From Paeniglutamicibacter terrestris (GTDB lineage Bacteria > Actinomycetota > Actinomycetes > Actinomycetales > Micrococcaceae): a stretch of DNA of 64,000 nt. The position numbers and the translations under genes are program-made. Below the pieces are notes generated by a model that was given only the letters and a program-made list of their open reading frames with translations, was not told the DNA's origin and did no database searches. The stretch is from NCBI RefSeq assembly GCF_012271785.1, contig NZ_JAAWVT010000002.1, positions 62,001-126,000 of the forward strand. The letters run 5' to 3'. Below are positions 13,208 to 23,347 of this stretch, one piece after another. How positions within the stretch are numbered: position 1 is the first letter of the stretch; every line of letters starts with the position of its first letter.

Positions 13208-15322
13208 GTGGCACAGGAAGTGCTTACCGACCTTAATAAGGTCCGCAATATCGGCATCATGGCTCACATCGACGCCGGTAAGACCACTACTACGGAACGC
13301 ATCCTGTTCTACACGGGTGTGAACCACAAGCTCGGCGAGACGCACGATGGTGCCTCGACGACTGACTGGATGGAGCAGGAAAAGGAGCGCGGCATTACTA
13401 TCACGTCTGCCGCCGTGACCTGCTTCTGGAACAAAAACCAGATCAACATCATTGACACCCCGGGCCACGTTGACTTCACCGTTGAGGTTGAGCGCTCACT
13501 GCGCGTCCTCGATGGTGCAGTTGCTGTGTTCGATGGCAAGGAAGGCGTGGAGCCGCAGTCTGAGACTGTTTGGCGCCAGGCTGACAAGTACAACGTTCCG
13601 CGTATCTGCTTCGTCAACAAGATGGACAAGATGGGTGCAGACTTCTACTTCACCGTCGACACCATCATCAAGCGCCTTGGTGCTAAGCCGTTGGTTATGC
13701 AGCTTCCGATCGGTTCCGAGTCCGACTTCGTCGGCGTCGTTGACCTTCTGACCATGAAGGCACTCGTTTGGGAAGGCGACGCCAAGGGCGACGTCACCAT
13801 GGGTGCAGCATACGATACTCGCGAAATTCCGGCAGACATGCTGGAAAAGGCCGAGGAATACCGCGCCAAGCTGGTAGAGGACGTTGCCGAGGGCTCTGAC
13901 GAGCTCATGGAGAAGTTCCTCGAAGGCGAAGAGATCAGCGTTGCTGAGCTCAAGGCCGGCATTCGTAAGATGGTTGTTAACTCCGAGATCTACCCGGTCT
14001 TCTGTGGTTCTGCTTTCAAGAACCGTGGCGTTCAGCCGATGCTGGATGCTGTTATCGACTTCCTGCCGAATCCTATGGATGTTGGCGCGACGATCGGTAC
14101 CGATCCGAAGAACGAAGAGATCGAGATTCGCCGCGAGCCGAACGAGACTGAGCCGTTCTCGGCTCTGGCCTTCAAGATCGCAACTCACCCGTTCTTCGGT
14201 CAGTTGAACTTCATCCGCGTGTACTCCGGTAAGGCAACTCCGGGTACTCAGCTGCTGAACTCGACGAAGCAGAAGAAAGAACGTATTGGCAAGCTCTTCC
14301 AGATGCACGCCAATAAGGAAATGCCAGTAGACGAGGTCCACGCCGGCCACATCTACGCAGTGATCGGCCTCAAGGACACCACCACCGGTGATACCTTGTG
14401 CGATCCGGCAAACCCGATCGTTCTTGAGTCGATGTCCTTCCCTGATCCCGTGATCTTCGTGGCCATTGAGCCCAAGACCAAGGGTGACCAGGAGAAGCTC
14501 TCAACGGCTATCCAGAAGCTTTCGGCCGAGGACCCGACGTTCACCGTCTCCCTCAACGAAGACACTGGCCAGACCGAAATTGGCGGCATGGGCGAGCTTC
14601 ACCTGGATATCCTGGTGGACCGCATGCGTCGCGAATTCCGCGTTGAAGCTAACGTTGGCAAGCCGCAGGTTGCATACCGCGAAACCATCAAGAAGTCTGT
14701 GGAGAAGGTTGACTTCACCCACAAGAAGCAGACCGGTGGTTCGGGTCAGTTCGCAAAGGTCCAGGTCTCGTTCGAGCCCTTGGAAGTTGTTGACGGTGTC
14801 ATCTACGAATTCAAGAACAGCGTTACCGGTGGCCGTATTCCTCGCGAATACATCCCGTCGATTGACGCTGGTATCCAGGACGCCATGCAGTTCGGTATCC
14901 TGGCCGGCTACCCGATGGTTGGCGTGAAGGCTATCCTCCTTGATGGTGCCTACCACGACGTTGACTCCTCGGAAATGGCGTTCAAGATTGCTGGTTCACA
15001 GGTGTTCAAGGAAGGCGCACGTCGCGCCCAGCCGATCATCCTTGAGCCGGTTATGGATGTCGAAGTCCGTACTCCTGAGGAGTACATGGGCGATGTCATT
15101 GGTGACTTGAACTCCCGCCGTGGTTCCATCGCTTCGATGGAAGACGCTGCAGGCGTGAAGGTTATTCGTGCAACGGTTCCGTTGTCTGAAATGTTCGGTT
15201 ACATTGGTGACCTGCGTTCGAAGACTCAGGGCCGTGCCGTGTACTCGATGACGTTCTCCAGCTACTCCGAGGTCCCGAAGGCAGTAGCCGACGAGATCAT
15301 CCAGAAGTCCCGCGGCGAGTAA
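13208..15322 (+). CDS. fusA: Elongation factor G
   Basis: 704 residues. GTPase that drives translocation and, with RRF, ribosome recycling. G1 is AHIDAGKT at residues 19-26, G2 lies in RGITITSA, G3 is DTPGH, G4 is NKMD. Domains II to V follow in the normal order, with the C-terminal segment [17 protein letters not shown] start at 13208 preceded by AGGGAGA. In the str operon downstream of rpsG; tuf follows after 238 bases that carry its own promoter. Confidence 0.98.
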   Translation: MAQEVLTDLNKVRNIGIMAHIDAGKTTTTERILFYTGVNHKLGETHDGASTTDWMEQEKERGITITSAAVTCFWNKNQINIIDTPGHVDFTVEVERSLRVLDGAVAVFDGKEGVEPQSETVWRQADKYNVPRICFVNKMDKMGADFYFTVDTIIKRLGAKPLVMQLPIGSESDFVGVVDLLTMKALVWEGDAKGDVTMGAAYDTREIPADMLEKAEEYRAKLVEDVAEGSDELMEKFLEGEEISVAELKAGIRKMVVNSEIYPVFCGSAFKNRGVQPMLDAVIDFLPNPMDVGATIGTDPKNEEIEIRREPNETEPFSALAFKIATHPFFGQLNFIRVYSGKATPGTQLLNSTKQKKERIGKLFQMHANKEMPVDEVHAGHIYAVIGLKDTTTGDTLCDPANPIVLESMSFPDPVIFVAIEPKTKGDQEKLSTAIQKLSAEDPTFTVSLNEDTGQTEIGGMGELHLDILVDRMRREFRVEANVGKPQVAYRETIKKSVEKVDFTHKKQTGGSGQFAKVQVSFEPLEVVDGVIYEFKNSVTGGRIPREYIPSIDAGIQDAMQFGILAGYPMVGVKAILLDGAYHDVDSSEMAFKIAGSQVFKEGARRAQPIILEPVMDVEVRTPEEYMGDVIGDLNSRRGSIASMEDAAGVKVIRATVPLSEMFGYIGDLRSKTQGRAVYSMTFSSYSEVPKAVADEIIQKSRGE

Positions 15323-15326
15323 TCTC

Positions 15327-15413
15327 GTTTAGGACCAAAAATTGGCCCTAAACCCGATTCTCGGGTGAAGGGCCGCAGGTTGGGGCCGGTGCGAAGAAAT
15401 TCAATCCGGCCCC
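15327..15413 (+). other. Stem-loops in fusA-tuf gap
   Basis: Three hairpins follow the fusA stop: GTTTAGG (15327-15333) with CCTAAAC (15347-15353), CCCGA-TTC-TCGGG (15353-15365, sharing one base with the first) and GGGGCCGG (15382-15389) with CCGGCCCC (15406-15413). None has a U-tract, but together they may reduce read-through into tuf. Confidence 0.45.
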
Positions 15414-15463
15414 GCCAGGCCAGCTAACGGATCCTTTGCCGGAACCCGCAGCTAACCATGATT

Positions 15464-15492
15464 TTAACATTTCACTAAGCCCCCAGTAGACT
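15464..15492 (+). promoter_or_regulatory. Promoter of tuf
   Basis: TTAACA (15464-15469) and TAGACT (15487-15492) with exactly 17 bases between them, close to the sigma-70-type consensus of actinobacterial housekeeping promoters. Expected transcript start is near 15499, giving a leader of about 60 bases that contains the hairpin TCGTCC (15503-15508) with GGACGA (15520-15525). Confidence 0.7.
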
Positions 15493-15560
15493 TGTACAAG
15501 TTTCGTCCGCGAACCGTGTGGACGAGGTACGTCTTCTGTAATCGTTTCTAGGAGGAACCT

Positions 15561-16751
15561 GTGGCAAAGGCAAAGTTCGAGCGGAACAAGCCGCACGTCA
15601 ACATCGGCACCATCGGTCACGTTGACCACGGTAAGACCACGTTGACGGCCGCCATTTCGAAGGTGCTTGCTGACAAGTACCCGGATTTGAACGAGCAGCG
15701 CGACTTCTCGCAGATTGACTCTGCACCGGAAGAGCGCCAGCGCGGCATTACCATCAACATCTCTCACGTCGAGTACCAGACCGAGAAGCGCCACTACGCG
15801 CACGTTGATGCACCGGGTCACGCTGACTACATCAAGAACATGATCACCGGCGCTGCACAGATGGACGGTGCAATCCTCGTGGTTGCCGCCACTGACGGCC
15901 CGATGGCTCAGACCCGCGAGCACGTTCTGCTCGCCCGCCAGGTTGGCGTTCCCTACCTGCTGGTCGCACTGAACAAGTCCGACATGGTTGACGACGAAGA
16001 GCTTCTTGACCTTGTGGAAATGGAAGTTCGCGAACTTCTTTCCTCGCAGGGCTTCGACGGCGACGAGGCACCTGTTGTCCGCGTTTCCGGCCTGAAGGCA
16101 CTCGAAGGCGACCCGGTTTGGGTCAAGACCATCGAAGAGCTCATGGAAGCCGTGGATAACCACGTTCCGGATCCGATCCGCGACAAGGACAAGCCGTTCT
16201 TGATGCCGGTTGAGGATGTCTTCACCATCACCGGTCGTGGCACCGTTGTTACGGGCCGCGCCGAGCGTGGAACCCTGAAGATCAACTCGGAAATCGAAAT
16301 TGTTGGTATCCGCCCGGTCCAGAAGACCACGGTTACCGGTATCGAGATGTTCCACAAGCAGCTCGACGAGGCATGGGCCGGCGAGAACTGTGGTCTGCTT
16401 CTTCGCGGCATCAAGCGCGAAGACGTAGAGCGTGGTCAGGTCATCGTGAAGCCGGGTTCCATTACCCCGCACACCGACTTTGAGGCTAACGTCTACATCC
16501 TGTCCAAGGATGAAGGCGGACGTCACAACCCGTTCTACTCGAACTACCGCCCGCAGTTCTACTTCCGCACCACGGACGTTACCGGCGTTATCACCCTGCC
16601 GGAAGGCACGGAAATGGTTATGCCTGGCGACAACACCGAAATGTCTGTCGTGCTGATCCAGCCGATCGCCATGGAAGAGGGCCTCGGCTTCGCAATTCGC
16701 GAAGGCGGCCGCACCGTTGGTTCAGGCAAGGTCACCAAGATCACCGCGTAA
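15561..16751 (+). CDS. tuf: Elongation factor Tu
   Basis: 396 residues. GTPase that delivers aminoacyl-tRNA to the ribosomal A site. G1 is GHVDHGKT at residues 19-26; the G3 motif is DAPGH, with Ala in place of the Cys of E. coli, as is common in actinobacteria; G4 is NKSD. Domains II and III are complete up to [14 protein letters not shown] start at 15561 has the strong site AGGAGGAA. It is last in the str operon, has its own promoter at 15464-15492 and ends at a strong terminator. Confidence 0.98.
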   Translation: MAKAKFERNKPHVNIGTIGHVDHGKTTLTAAISKVLADKYPDLNEQRDFSQIDSAPEERQRGITINISHVEYQTEKRHYAHVDAPGHADYIKNMITGAAQMDGAILVVAATDGPMAQTREHVLLARQVGVPYLLVALNKSDMVDDEELLDLVEMEVRELLSSQGFDGDEAPVVRVSGLKALEGDPVWVKTIEELMEAVDNHVPDPIRDKDKPFLMPVEDVFTITGRGTVVTGRAERGTLKINSEIEIVGIRPVQKTTVTGIEMFHKQLDEAWAGENCGLLLRGIKREDVERGQVIVKPGSITPHTDFEANVYILSKDEGGRHNPFYSNYRPQFYFRTTDVTGVITLPEGTEMVMPGDNTEMSVVLIQPIAMEEGLGFAIREGGRTVGSGKVTKITA

Positions 16752-16786
16752 GTTTACTTCGCTGATTTTGGCCTAACAGCCTAGAG

Positions 16787-16832
16787 AAGGCCCTTGTTGC
16801 ATCGTTTCGACGATGCAACAAGGGCCTTTTTT
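16787..16832 (+). terminator. Rho-independent terminator of tuf
   Basis: An 18-bp perfect stem, 16787-16804 with 16811-16828, six-base loop TTTCGA, with a run of six T at 16827-16832. This is the strongest canonical terminator in the window. Confidence 0.95.
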
Positions 16833-16964
16833 GTTGCCGTCAAGCGGGCTCATGTTTCGCCCACTTCTTTTATCAAACGATTAGCCTGAATGGGGTAAGG
16901 TTAGGTCACTGGGTATTGTCGTCGCTGACGGCTGACGCGTAAAAAGGGGTGGAGAGAAGAAACC

Positions 16965-19900
16965 ATGGGCGAGTTTGCACTAGTCGTAGTTGCGATTGGG
17001 CTTTTTGTTGTCGGATTCTATCTGGGCCGACACCGGGCCACGGTTAAACTCCAAGCCGCCCTTGGCGAATCTGCTCGCAAAGCTCAGGCACAGGCCTGGC
17101 AACAAGGCTTTGACGCAGCTTCTCGGGTACAAACCGAAGTTACTGGAGCCAACAATTTGCTGACTCCGGTGGGGGAGAGCCAACCGGCTGCACCGCCAAG
17201 TGCGATTGATCCTGCTGCCGTCGCACAGCCAACAATCGCTCAGCCCACCACGCAACAACGCGTACCCATTATCGCGTGGGCGAGCCAGACGCAGGCCGCG
17301 GTAGCACCGGCTCCAGCACCTCCCGCGCCAGTGGACCCACGCGTGCGCGCCCTGCGAAATATCAACATCACCTTGTACGTTGCGGCTCTTCTGCTCGTTG
17401 CCGCCGCATCCTTGTTTATCGCGCTGGCGCTACCCGCCGCTGCCAAGGTGGTAGGTTTGGCCATCGTCGCGGCCGGATTCTACGTTGTTGGTCTCGTCAT
17501 GCACGCGCGCAGTGAACGGTTGCGTCCGGCCGCTGCGGCATTCACCGCCACCGGCCTCGCCCTGATTCCCATGACCGGCCTAGCGCATTTTGTACTTCTG
17601 TCCACAACTCCCGGTGCGAGCTGGTTCGTGACCTCCATCATTGGCACTGCCGCATTTGTCTACGCCGCAGGGAAGCTGCAGTCCAGAGTCGTCGCGGGAC
17701 TTGCAACCACATTCCTCGTTTCGACCGCATACTCCGGCGGGGCAGTGCTCAACCGCGGGTTGATCTTCTACTTCTTCTTCAGCATGTTACTGGCCACCGT
17801 TATCACGCTGGTCGGATTTAAGAAGCCGCGTTGGGTCTCGAATATTTATCTTCAGTCCTTCACCGTGGCACATCGATACTTGGTTCCCGCCACCGTAGGT
17901 GCAGGACTATGTTCGGCAGCCGTCCTTCGGGCCAGCGATTATGGTTGGCTTTTTGCCGCAGCTTGCACCTACTACGTTGTAGCGCTTTTTGCCGTTCCAC
18001 CGGCCGAACGTTTCTGGCATCTCGCCGCCGCGCGGCTCAGTGGAATGGTTGCCCTTGCCGCATTCCTCCACGCAGCCGAGGTCCCATTAACAACCGTCTT
18101 CAGGGTTCTGGCAGTGGCACTGATGATCCAACTGGTGGTACTGGCCCAACTGAGCCACAGCTACATGTCCAAACTCCGGGTCCACCAGCGGCGAGTCACC
18201 ATCGAGAGCTGGATCCTGGTCGGCACCGCCGCCATCAGCACCCTCTTGGGTGCCGAAGGTCTGCTGACTGATTGGCGGATCACTGGCGGAGGCGGTGAAC
18301 TGGACCTAAACTGGGCGCTGGCGTTGCTGGTTGTGACCGGTTTGGTGGTGGGGATCAAACGGGGTGGTTACTTCCGATGGATTCCCGTGGGTGCGGCGAT
18401 TTTGGTGCTCATCGAACCCAGCAACGGGAACTTGGGCCGCCAGGCATTCATCTTCGTGGGGGCTTTGCTGGCTACCTGGTGGCTGTCACGTTCGGCGTTG
18501 CCCAAGGACAGCTTGCTGCTGGGCTGGGCAGCACGAGTGCTTTTTATAGCTGGCGTGGGAGCGTTCTTCTCCCTAGCGGCATCGGGATGGTCGCTGAATC
18601 CCGCACGGTCGGCCCATCTTCCGCTGTCCTTATCCGGCGGAAGTATCAACGAACAGCTCCCCGATGTGGTTGTTGATGTGGCAACACTGGTAGGCATTGG
18701 GCTGGCATTACTGGTCCAGGTAGCTTATGCCGTACGTCAGCTGCTCCACCACACTCGGCGAACTACGGGAAATGACAATCTTAATAGTTCCGGGTTGCCG
18801 GTACTGGGCGAAGCCTCGTTCTTCGCCGGGGGACTGTTGGGCGCCTCCCTCATCACGTGGTCGCTGCGCGTATTGTTGGCCAGCGACAGCAGTGCATCCG
18901 TCGCCGCGTTGGCCGGTGCGACGCCGAATTTCGGTACCGTGCTGTGGGTCGGCTATCAATGGGACATCATCCTGATGTGGCTCTTACTGGTGGTGGGTTT
19001 GGTAGGGACGACAATGGTGTTGGGCTTCCGAACTTCAGCTCCGCAAGCAAAGCTGAGCGGTGTTTCTGCAACACTCGTGCACCTGGGCGGATTAACGGCT
19101 TTGGCTGGCGCTCTGGGGATCAGCGCGGGCCACTCACCATCGTGGCTGGTGGAAATTGTGGCGGCTCTCGGGCTCATTTACGTGGGAGCCAGAGCAATCA
19201 GCGCTACAACGCGCAGTATCCGGGTGGGCTACGGGATCCTGGCGCAGCTGCTCTTCTCCGGGACGGCATGGCATATTGCCGACAGATTTGATATGGATTC
19301 TCATGGGCAGTACGCGCTGCTGGCCTTCACCGTTGCCTCGGCTCAATCTGCCCGCGCCATCATGAGCCGCCATCGCCACGAGACAAAGTCTTTCGGCGCG
19401 GGTCATCTGCTGACGTATGCTGCACTCGCAGTGCTGCTGTTCTTGCCGTTAACCTACCTCAGCGGTATTGCCGGTGGCCTTGATCAGGCCAGTTTGCTCA
19501 TTCAAAACCTCTGCCTGCTGGTCTTTTGCATCGTCGTTTTCGCCACGACGTCGCAGAATACCGAGCTTTACCGTTACATTGCCATTCCAGGCGCCCTGGG
19601 GCTTTTGGGCTTGGTATTAGCACCGACACTGGGTGATTCATTGCGGACAGGTGGCTGGCTACCGAGCCCGCTATGGGGCCAACGTGTTGCCGGGACGCTG
19701 ATTTCGGTGTTGTTGGCCGGCTGTATCGTCGCTGAACTCCGTGGCCTGGGAGGAAGAGCTCAACGGTGGGTCAGGGCTGCTGTTGCACTCTTGTACTGGG
19801 TGGCATTGATGGGTGTTGCTTTCCGTTTCGACTCGGAGTGGGAGATTGTTGCCGGGGTACTTGGTGCAGCGGGCGCAGTTGTCTTTGCCATCACGTGGGG

Positions 19901-20972
19901 GATTCCTTTGCTCATGCTTGGTGCTTCGGCGTTGGTGGCTCGGGCCGCGCATAGTGGAATCGAAGCGGTACGCTCATTGGCCGGGCAGCGGGGGAGTGAA
20001 CCCTTGGACACCATGCTCGCTCTTGTCTTAACGGTCATCATCTTGTCCATCGTTGCGGTGGTTGGCGGTCGATTCGGATCAGAACCCGCGCGATTCGGTG
20101 AACTGGCCAAGCGGACGCAGGGCTGGAGCCCAGCTCATAGCCGCGTAGTTTTCGCCGCGGCACTGCTGGGATTGTCCCTGTCCGGATTGCTTGGGCTGAC
20201 GCACGACTCATCGGCCTACGTGTTTACTGGGGGAACGGCTGTGCTGGTGGCGGTCTTCTCCGCGGCAGCACTCGAGGTGCCGTTGCGCTGGCGCGAAAGT
20301 GCCTACGAGATTGCGGCTCTGGTCGCAGCCGCGGTCATCCACCGCTGTTGGTGGGTTGCCGTTGACGGAACGAGCATTTTCACCGCTTGCACGTACTGGG
20401 TTGTAGTTCTGGCGATACTGGCTGGCTACGAATTCTCACGCAAACGCGAGCAGCGCGGGACCCTAATCATGGGAGCGGCCGCGTTATTGCTATCGCTGAC
20501 CGGAGTCGGAACGTTCCTCACCTCGACGCTGAGCCAGCAATTGATACTGCTCATGGGATTCACCGCACTACTCGTTTTTGGGCTGCTGACGAATCGCAAG
20601 ATCTTTACGATTTGGGGAGCTGTTGGGATTGCCGTGGCGGTGTTGTGGTTCTTGCGTGGGTACACCTTCCTGCTTCTCCTGCTTATCGCCGTGGGCTTGA
20701 TTGTCTTGGCGCTGTGGCGTCTGGGCAAAATGAACCGCAGTGCAGTAGCCCCAGAAAACGAACCCATCCTCCAGCAACCGCAAGCCGCCCCGATTCCGAT
20801 GCCATGGCAGGTGCAGAGCAACCAACTCCCCAGGCCAACGGAGCCGGGTCCCTCGGGGAACAGCGGAGATACGAGCGGGCCGGCACCACAACCCAACGGA
20901 AATCCGCCCCTGCCGCAGAGCCCGCCGGCAACGACCACGGATCCCGGAAGGAAGCCGGAGGATCAGCGCTAA
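16965..20972 (+). CDS. Very large polytopic membrane protein, function unknown
   Basis: 1335 residues. One N-terminal membrane helix (ALVVVAIGLFVVGFYLG) is followed by a polar, Ala/Pro/Gln-rich linker to about residue 125. A core of some 1100 residues then consists almost entirely of hydrophobic segments, of the order of 35 helices by eye, beginning ITLYVAALLLVAAASLFIAL. The last 75 residues are a Pro/Gly/Asn-rich hydrophilic tail. I recognise no catalytic motif. It resembles the loosely defined actinobacterial proteins named for the SCO7613 C-terminal domain, which is itself uncharacterised; this is a resemblance only. ATG 16965 has GGAGAGAAG upstream. It lies between the tuf terminator and the S10 leader, 82 bases before a small membrane peptide gene. 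Confidence 0.75.
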   Translation: MGEFALVVVAIGLFVVGFYLGRHRATVKLQAALGESARKAQAQAWQQGFDAASRVQTEVTGANNLLTPVGESQPAAPPSAIDPAAVAQPTIAQPTTQQRVPIIAWASQTQAAVAPAPAPPAPVDPRVRALRNINITLYVAALLLVAAASLFIALALPAAAKVVGLAIVAAGFYVVGLVMHARSERLRPAAAAFTATGLALIPMTGLAHFVLLSTTPGASWFVTSIIGTAAFVYAAGKLQSRVVAGLATTFLVSTAYSGGAVLNRGLIFYFFFSMLLATVITLVGFKKPRWVSNIYLQSFTVAHRYLVPATVGAGLCSAAVLRASDYGWLFAAACTYYVVALFAVPPAERFWHLAAARLSGMVALAAFLHAAEVPLTTVFRVLAVALMIQLVVLAQLSHSYMSKLRVHQRRVTIESWILVGTAAISTLLGAEGLLTDWRITGGGGELDLNWALALLVVTGLVVGIKRGGYFRWIPVGAAILVLIEPSNGNLGRQAFIFVGALLATWWLSRSALPKDSLLLGWAARVLFIAGVGAFFSLAASGWSLNPARSAHLPLSLSGGSINEQLPDVVVDVATLVGIGLALLVQVAYAVRQLLHHTRRTTGNDNLNSSGLPVLGEASFFAGGLLGASLITWSLRVLLASDSSASVAALAGATPNFGTVLWVGYQWDIILMWLLLVVGLVGTTMVLGFRTSAPQAKLSGVSATLVHLGGLTALAGALGISAGHSPSWLVEIVAALGLIYVGARAISATTRSIRVGYGILAQLLFSGTAWHIADRFDMDSHGQYALLAFTVASAQSARAIMSRHRHETKSFGAGHLLTYAALAVLLFLPLTYLSGIAGGLDQASLLIQNLCLLVFCIVVFATTSQNTELYRYIAIPGALGLLGLVLAPTLGDSLRTGGWLPSPLWGQRVAGTLISVLLAGCIVAELRGLGGRAQRWVRAAVALLYWVALMGVAFRFDSEWEIVAGVLGAAGAVVFAITWGIPLLMLGASALVARAAHSGIEAVRSLAGQRGSEPLDTMLALVLTVIILSIVAVVGGRFGSEPARFGELAKRTQGWSPAHSRVVFAAALLGLSLSGLLGLTHDSSAYVFTGGTAVLVAVFSAAALEVPLRWRESAYEIAALVAAAVIHRCWWVAVDGTSIFTACTYWVVVLAILAGYEFSRKREQRGTLIMGAAALLLSLTGVGTFLTSTLSQQLILLMGFTALLVFGLLTNRKIFTIWGAVGIAVAVLWFLRGYTFLLLLLIAVGLIVLALWRLGKMNRSAVAPENEPILQQPQAAPIPMPWQVQSNQLPRPTEPGPSGNSGDTSGPAPQPNGNPPLPQSPPATTTDPGRKPEDQR

Positions 20973-21019
20973 TCCCGTTGGGTGATGGCTCTGAGCATTT
21001 CCTTCTTCCCGGGTGGGCC

Positions 21020-21048
21020 GTGACCTCTCCGGTGTGGGGCGCTAGGCT
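21020..21048 (+). promoter_or_regulatory. Promoter of the 42-residue membrane peptide
   Basis: GTGACC (21020-21025), 17-base spacer, TAGGCT (21043-21048), then six bases to the ATG at 21055. The transcript start would fall on or next to the start codon, so the mRNA should be leaderless; there is no Shine-Dalgarno sequence. Confidence 0.55.
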
Positions 21049-21054
21049 GGGCTC

Positions 21055-21183
21055 ATGAAGTTCTTGATAGTTATGCTGATCGTTGTCGTCGTCGTGGTTG
21101 TTATCTTGCGCCTGCGCAAACAGTTCTCCAACGAGATTGACCGGGCGAAGAACATCAAACGCTCCAACCAGGAGGATCTGTAG
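21055..21183 (+). CDS. Small single-span membrane protein, 42 residues
   Basis: ATG to TAG encodes 42 residues: about 18 hydrophobic residues (MKFLIVMLIVVVVVVVIL) followed by RLRKQ and a charged, probably cytoplasmic tail ending NQEDL. The N-terminal helix followed by Arg/Lys is what a signal-anchor peptide looks like. The case for a real gene rests on the composition, a promoter with 17-base spacing and a -10 box six bases before the ATG. It follows the giant membrane protein by 82 bases on the same strand and could be a partner or regulator of it; that is inference. It belongs to no family I recognise. Confidence 0.6.
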   Translation: MKFLIVMLIVVVVVVVILRLRKQFSNEIDRAKNIKRSNQEDL

Positions 21184-21390
21184 CCCCGATCAACAACCAC
21201 GGCCCCAGCAGCTGTGGCTTTACTCACGCGAAGAGTTCTGGACAAGCAGCCTGTGTACAGCTCGTCTGAGAACGCGCGAGAAATCAGGCCCGAAATCCCG
21301 GCATTTTCCCGCTCGCAGGATGAGCTGATGGCTGGGGCGCGGGGGAGTGCCGCGCTGCCGGGAGATTTGCTGGAAACAGGTGATTTGGTG

Positions 21391-21419
21391 TTTTGGCCCG
21401 AAACCTGCCAGACTAGACA
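21391..21419 (+). promoter_or_regulatory. Candidate promoter of the S10 operon
   Basis: TTTTGG (21391-21396) and TAGACA (21414-21419), 17 bases apart; shifting the -35 to TTTGGC gives 16. Transcription would start near 21426 and give a leader of about 335 bases before rpsJ. The -35 match is weak. Confidence 0.4.
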
Positions 21420-21595
21420 AGTTGTTCGTGAGAATTTCAATGGCTCATGCCTGCTGATCGGGAAACCGAGACCGGGGTAAGGGTTTTCAACTGAGATCGT
21501 GTCTCACTCGGGATAATGCCCGGGGCTAGGGAGCGGTACGACAGATTTTTTTGAAACCACGAACAATGTCCCCCAAGGATTTATAAGGTTTAGTA

Positions 21596-21689
21596 TCGCT
21601 TTCAAAAGCGACACGCCCGACCGCGGGGGTCGGCCTCGGCGGATTGAGGAACCCGGATTTTATCCGGATTCAGTTCGATGCGAGGCGTG
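21596..21689 (+). promoter_or_regulatory. Candidate structured leader of the S10 operon
   Basis: A hairpin TCGCTT-TCAA-AAGCGA (21596-21611) abuts a longer-range stem CACGC (21612-21616) with GCGTG (21685-21689). Inside it are CCGACC (21617-21622) with GGTCGG (21628-21633), and CCGGAT-TTT-ATCCGG (21653-21667). S10 leaders bind L4 in gamma-proteobacteria; no homology to that leader is claimed. Confidence 0.4.
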
Positions 21690-21760
21690 CCGGTCCCGTA
21701 AGGGGCCCGTAGGGCACAGTAACTGTACAGAGAGTGCTAATTAGAAAGAGGCATCAAGCC

Positions 21761-22069
21761 ATGGCGGGACAAAAAATCCGCATCCGGCTGAAGTCGTATG
21801 ACCACGAGGTCATTGACGTTTCTGCCCGGAAGATCGTTGAGACGGTAACGCGCGCAGGCGCAACCGTAGTTGGCCCAGTGCCACTGCCGACGGAGAAGAA
21901 CGTTTACTGCGTTATCCGTTCGCCTCACAAGTACAAAGACAGCCGTGAGCACTTTGAAATGCGCACGCACAAGCGTCTGATCGACATCATCGATCCGACC
22001 CCGAAGGCCGTAGATTCGCTGATGCGTCTCGACCTGCCGGCGGATGTCAACATCGAAATCAAGCTCTAA
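21761..22069 (+). CDS. rpsJ: 30S ribosomal protein S10
   Basis: 102 residues, the normal length, beginning [19 protein letters not shown]. Start ATG at 21761, with AGAGG nine bases upstream; the frame extends 27 bases further up but that part is not conserved. S10 helps assemble the 30S head and also acts as NusE in antitermination. Conserved segments include [35 protein letters not shown] sequence and [22 protein letters not shown]. First gene of the S10 operon, followed by rplC after 20 bases. Confidence 0.98.
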
Positions 22070-22089
22070 GGGGAGGTGGCGAGAAAACT

Positions 22090-22740
22090 ATGACCGCAAC
22101 CCGTAATGTAAAGGGCCTGCTGGGCACGAAGCTCGGCATGACCCAGGTTTGGGATGAAAACAACAATCTCATTCCTGTAACCGTTGTACAGGCTGACAGC
22201 AATGTCGTCACTCAGCTGCGCAACGCCGAGCGCGATGGCTACACCGCGGTTCAGATCGGCTACGGCCAGATCGACCCGCGCAAGGTCACCAAGCCGCTCG
22301 CCGGCCACTTCGAGGCAGCAGGGGTTACCCCGCGCCGCCACGTTGTTGAGCTGCGCACTGCAGACGCCGAGTCCTACGCCGCAGGCCAGGAACTCTCCGT
22401 CGAAATCTTCGCCGCTGGCCAGAAGGTCGACGTCGTAGGTACTTCCAAGGGTAAGGGCTTTGCTGGCGTCATGAAGCGCCACGGCTTCCACGGTGCTCCG
22501 GCATCGCACGGTGCTCACAAGAACCACCGTAAGCCGGGCTCCATCGGCGGCGCTTCGACTCCGGGACGCGTGTTCCAGGGTCAGAAGATGGCTGGTCGTA
22601 TGGGTGTTGACCGCGTCACCACGCAGAACCTCACGGTTCACGCTGTGGACGCAGAGAAGAACCTCCTGCTGATCAAGGGTGCCGTTCCCGGTGCCCGCGG
22701 ACGCGTCGTTCTCGTACGCACCGCTGTGAAGGGAGCATAA
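22090..22740 (+). CDS. rplC: 50S ribosomal protein L3
   Basis: 216 residues. Early 23S-binding protein that reaches close to the peptidyl transferase centre. Starts [21 protein letters not shown] and carries the conserved loop [26 protein letters not shown] segment (as [20 protein letters not shown]) and [17 protein letters not shown] 22090 has GGGGAGG about 12 bases upstream. Four bases separate it from rplD. Second gene of the S10 operon. Confidence 0.98.
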   Translation: MTATRNVKGLLGTKLGMTQVWDENNNLIPVTVVQADSNVVTQLRNAERDGYTAVQIGYGQIDPRKVTKPLAGHFEAAGVTPRRHVVELRTADAESYAAGQELSVEIFAAGQKVDVVGTSKGKGFAGVMKRHGFHGAPASHGAHKNHRKPGSIGGASTPGRVFQGQKMAGRMGVDRVTTQNLTVHAVDAEKNLLLIKGAVPGARGRVVLVRTAVKGA

Positions 22741-22744
22741 CTAA

Positions 22745-23347
22745 ATGTCTAAGGCACTTAACGTAGAACTCCCCTCGGAGATCTTCGACGTTCAGACTAA
22801 CGTTCCGCTGCTGCACCAGGTCGTTGTGGCCCAGCTCGCAGCTGCTCGTCAGGGTACGCACAAGGTCAAGAACCGCGCCGAAGTTTCCGGTGCCGGTCGT
22901 AAGCCTTTCGCACAGAAGGGCACCGGCCGCGCCCGTCAGGGTTCAATCCGTGCTCCTCACATGACCGGTGGTGGCGTTGTCCACGGACCGACACCTCGCG
23001 ATTACAGCCAGCGCACCCCCAAGAAGATGAAGGCTGCTGCATTGCGCGGCGCCCTGTCTGACCGCGCTCGCAACAACCGCGTTCACGTCATTGAATCCCT
23101 GGTTACCGGCACTGCGCCGTCCACCAAGGAAGCTATGGCTACCCTGCGCGCTCTTTCCGAGCGCAAGAACCTGCTCGTAGTCATCGAGCGCGCCAACGAT
23201 GTTGCAGCCCTTTCGGCACGCAACCTCGCTGAAGTACACGTTCTGTACGTAGATCAGCTCAACACTTACGATGTGCTGGTTTCGGACGACGTTGTCTTCA
23301 CCAAGGCCGCTTTTGATGCCCTGGTCCAGAAAGAGGAAGCCAAATGA
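22745..23347 (+). CDS. rplD: 50S ribosomal protein L4
   Basis: 200 residues. L4 lines the nascent-peptide exit tunnel through its extended loop, seen here as [26 protein letters not shown] spread over residues 50-75. In gamma-proteobacteria it also represses its own operon; there is no direct sign of that here. ATG 22745 follows the rplC stop by four bases, and its own stop overlaps the rplW start by four (ATGA), so translation is probably coupled. Confidence 0.98.
   Translation: MSKALNVELPSEIFDVQTNVPLLHQVVVAQLAAARQGTHKVKNRAEVSGAGRKPFAQKGTGRARQGSIRAPHMTGGGVVHGPTPRDYSQRTPKKMKAAALRGALSDRARNNRVHVIESLVTGTAPSTKEAMATLRALSERKNLLVVIERANDVAALSARNLAEVHVLYVDQLNTYDVLVSDDVVFTKAAFDALVQKEEAK

Larger units (their letters stand above)
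21184..21760. other. S10 operon upstream region
   Basis: 577 bases without a convincing gene. The frame 21214-21480 is open but has no ribosome binding site and no resemblance to a protein. The region holds a candidate promoter near 21391-21419, a T7 run at 21545-21551 and the structured leader at 21596-21689. The rpsJ ribosome binding site AGAGG is at 21747-21751. Confidence 0.5.

Noticed and set aside
15327..15413. Full transcription terminator between fusA and tuf
   Set aside because: The hairpins lack U-tracts, so they are listed only as stem-loops.
20387..21058. 223-codon frame overlapping the end of the giant membrane protein
   Set aside because: Lies in another frame of a long hydrophobic gene, has no ribosome binding site and no recognisable features.
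21214..21480. 88-codon frame in the S10 upstream region
   Set aside because: No ribosome binding site, low protein-likeness, and it runs across the candidate S10 promoter.
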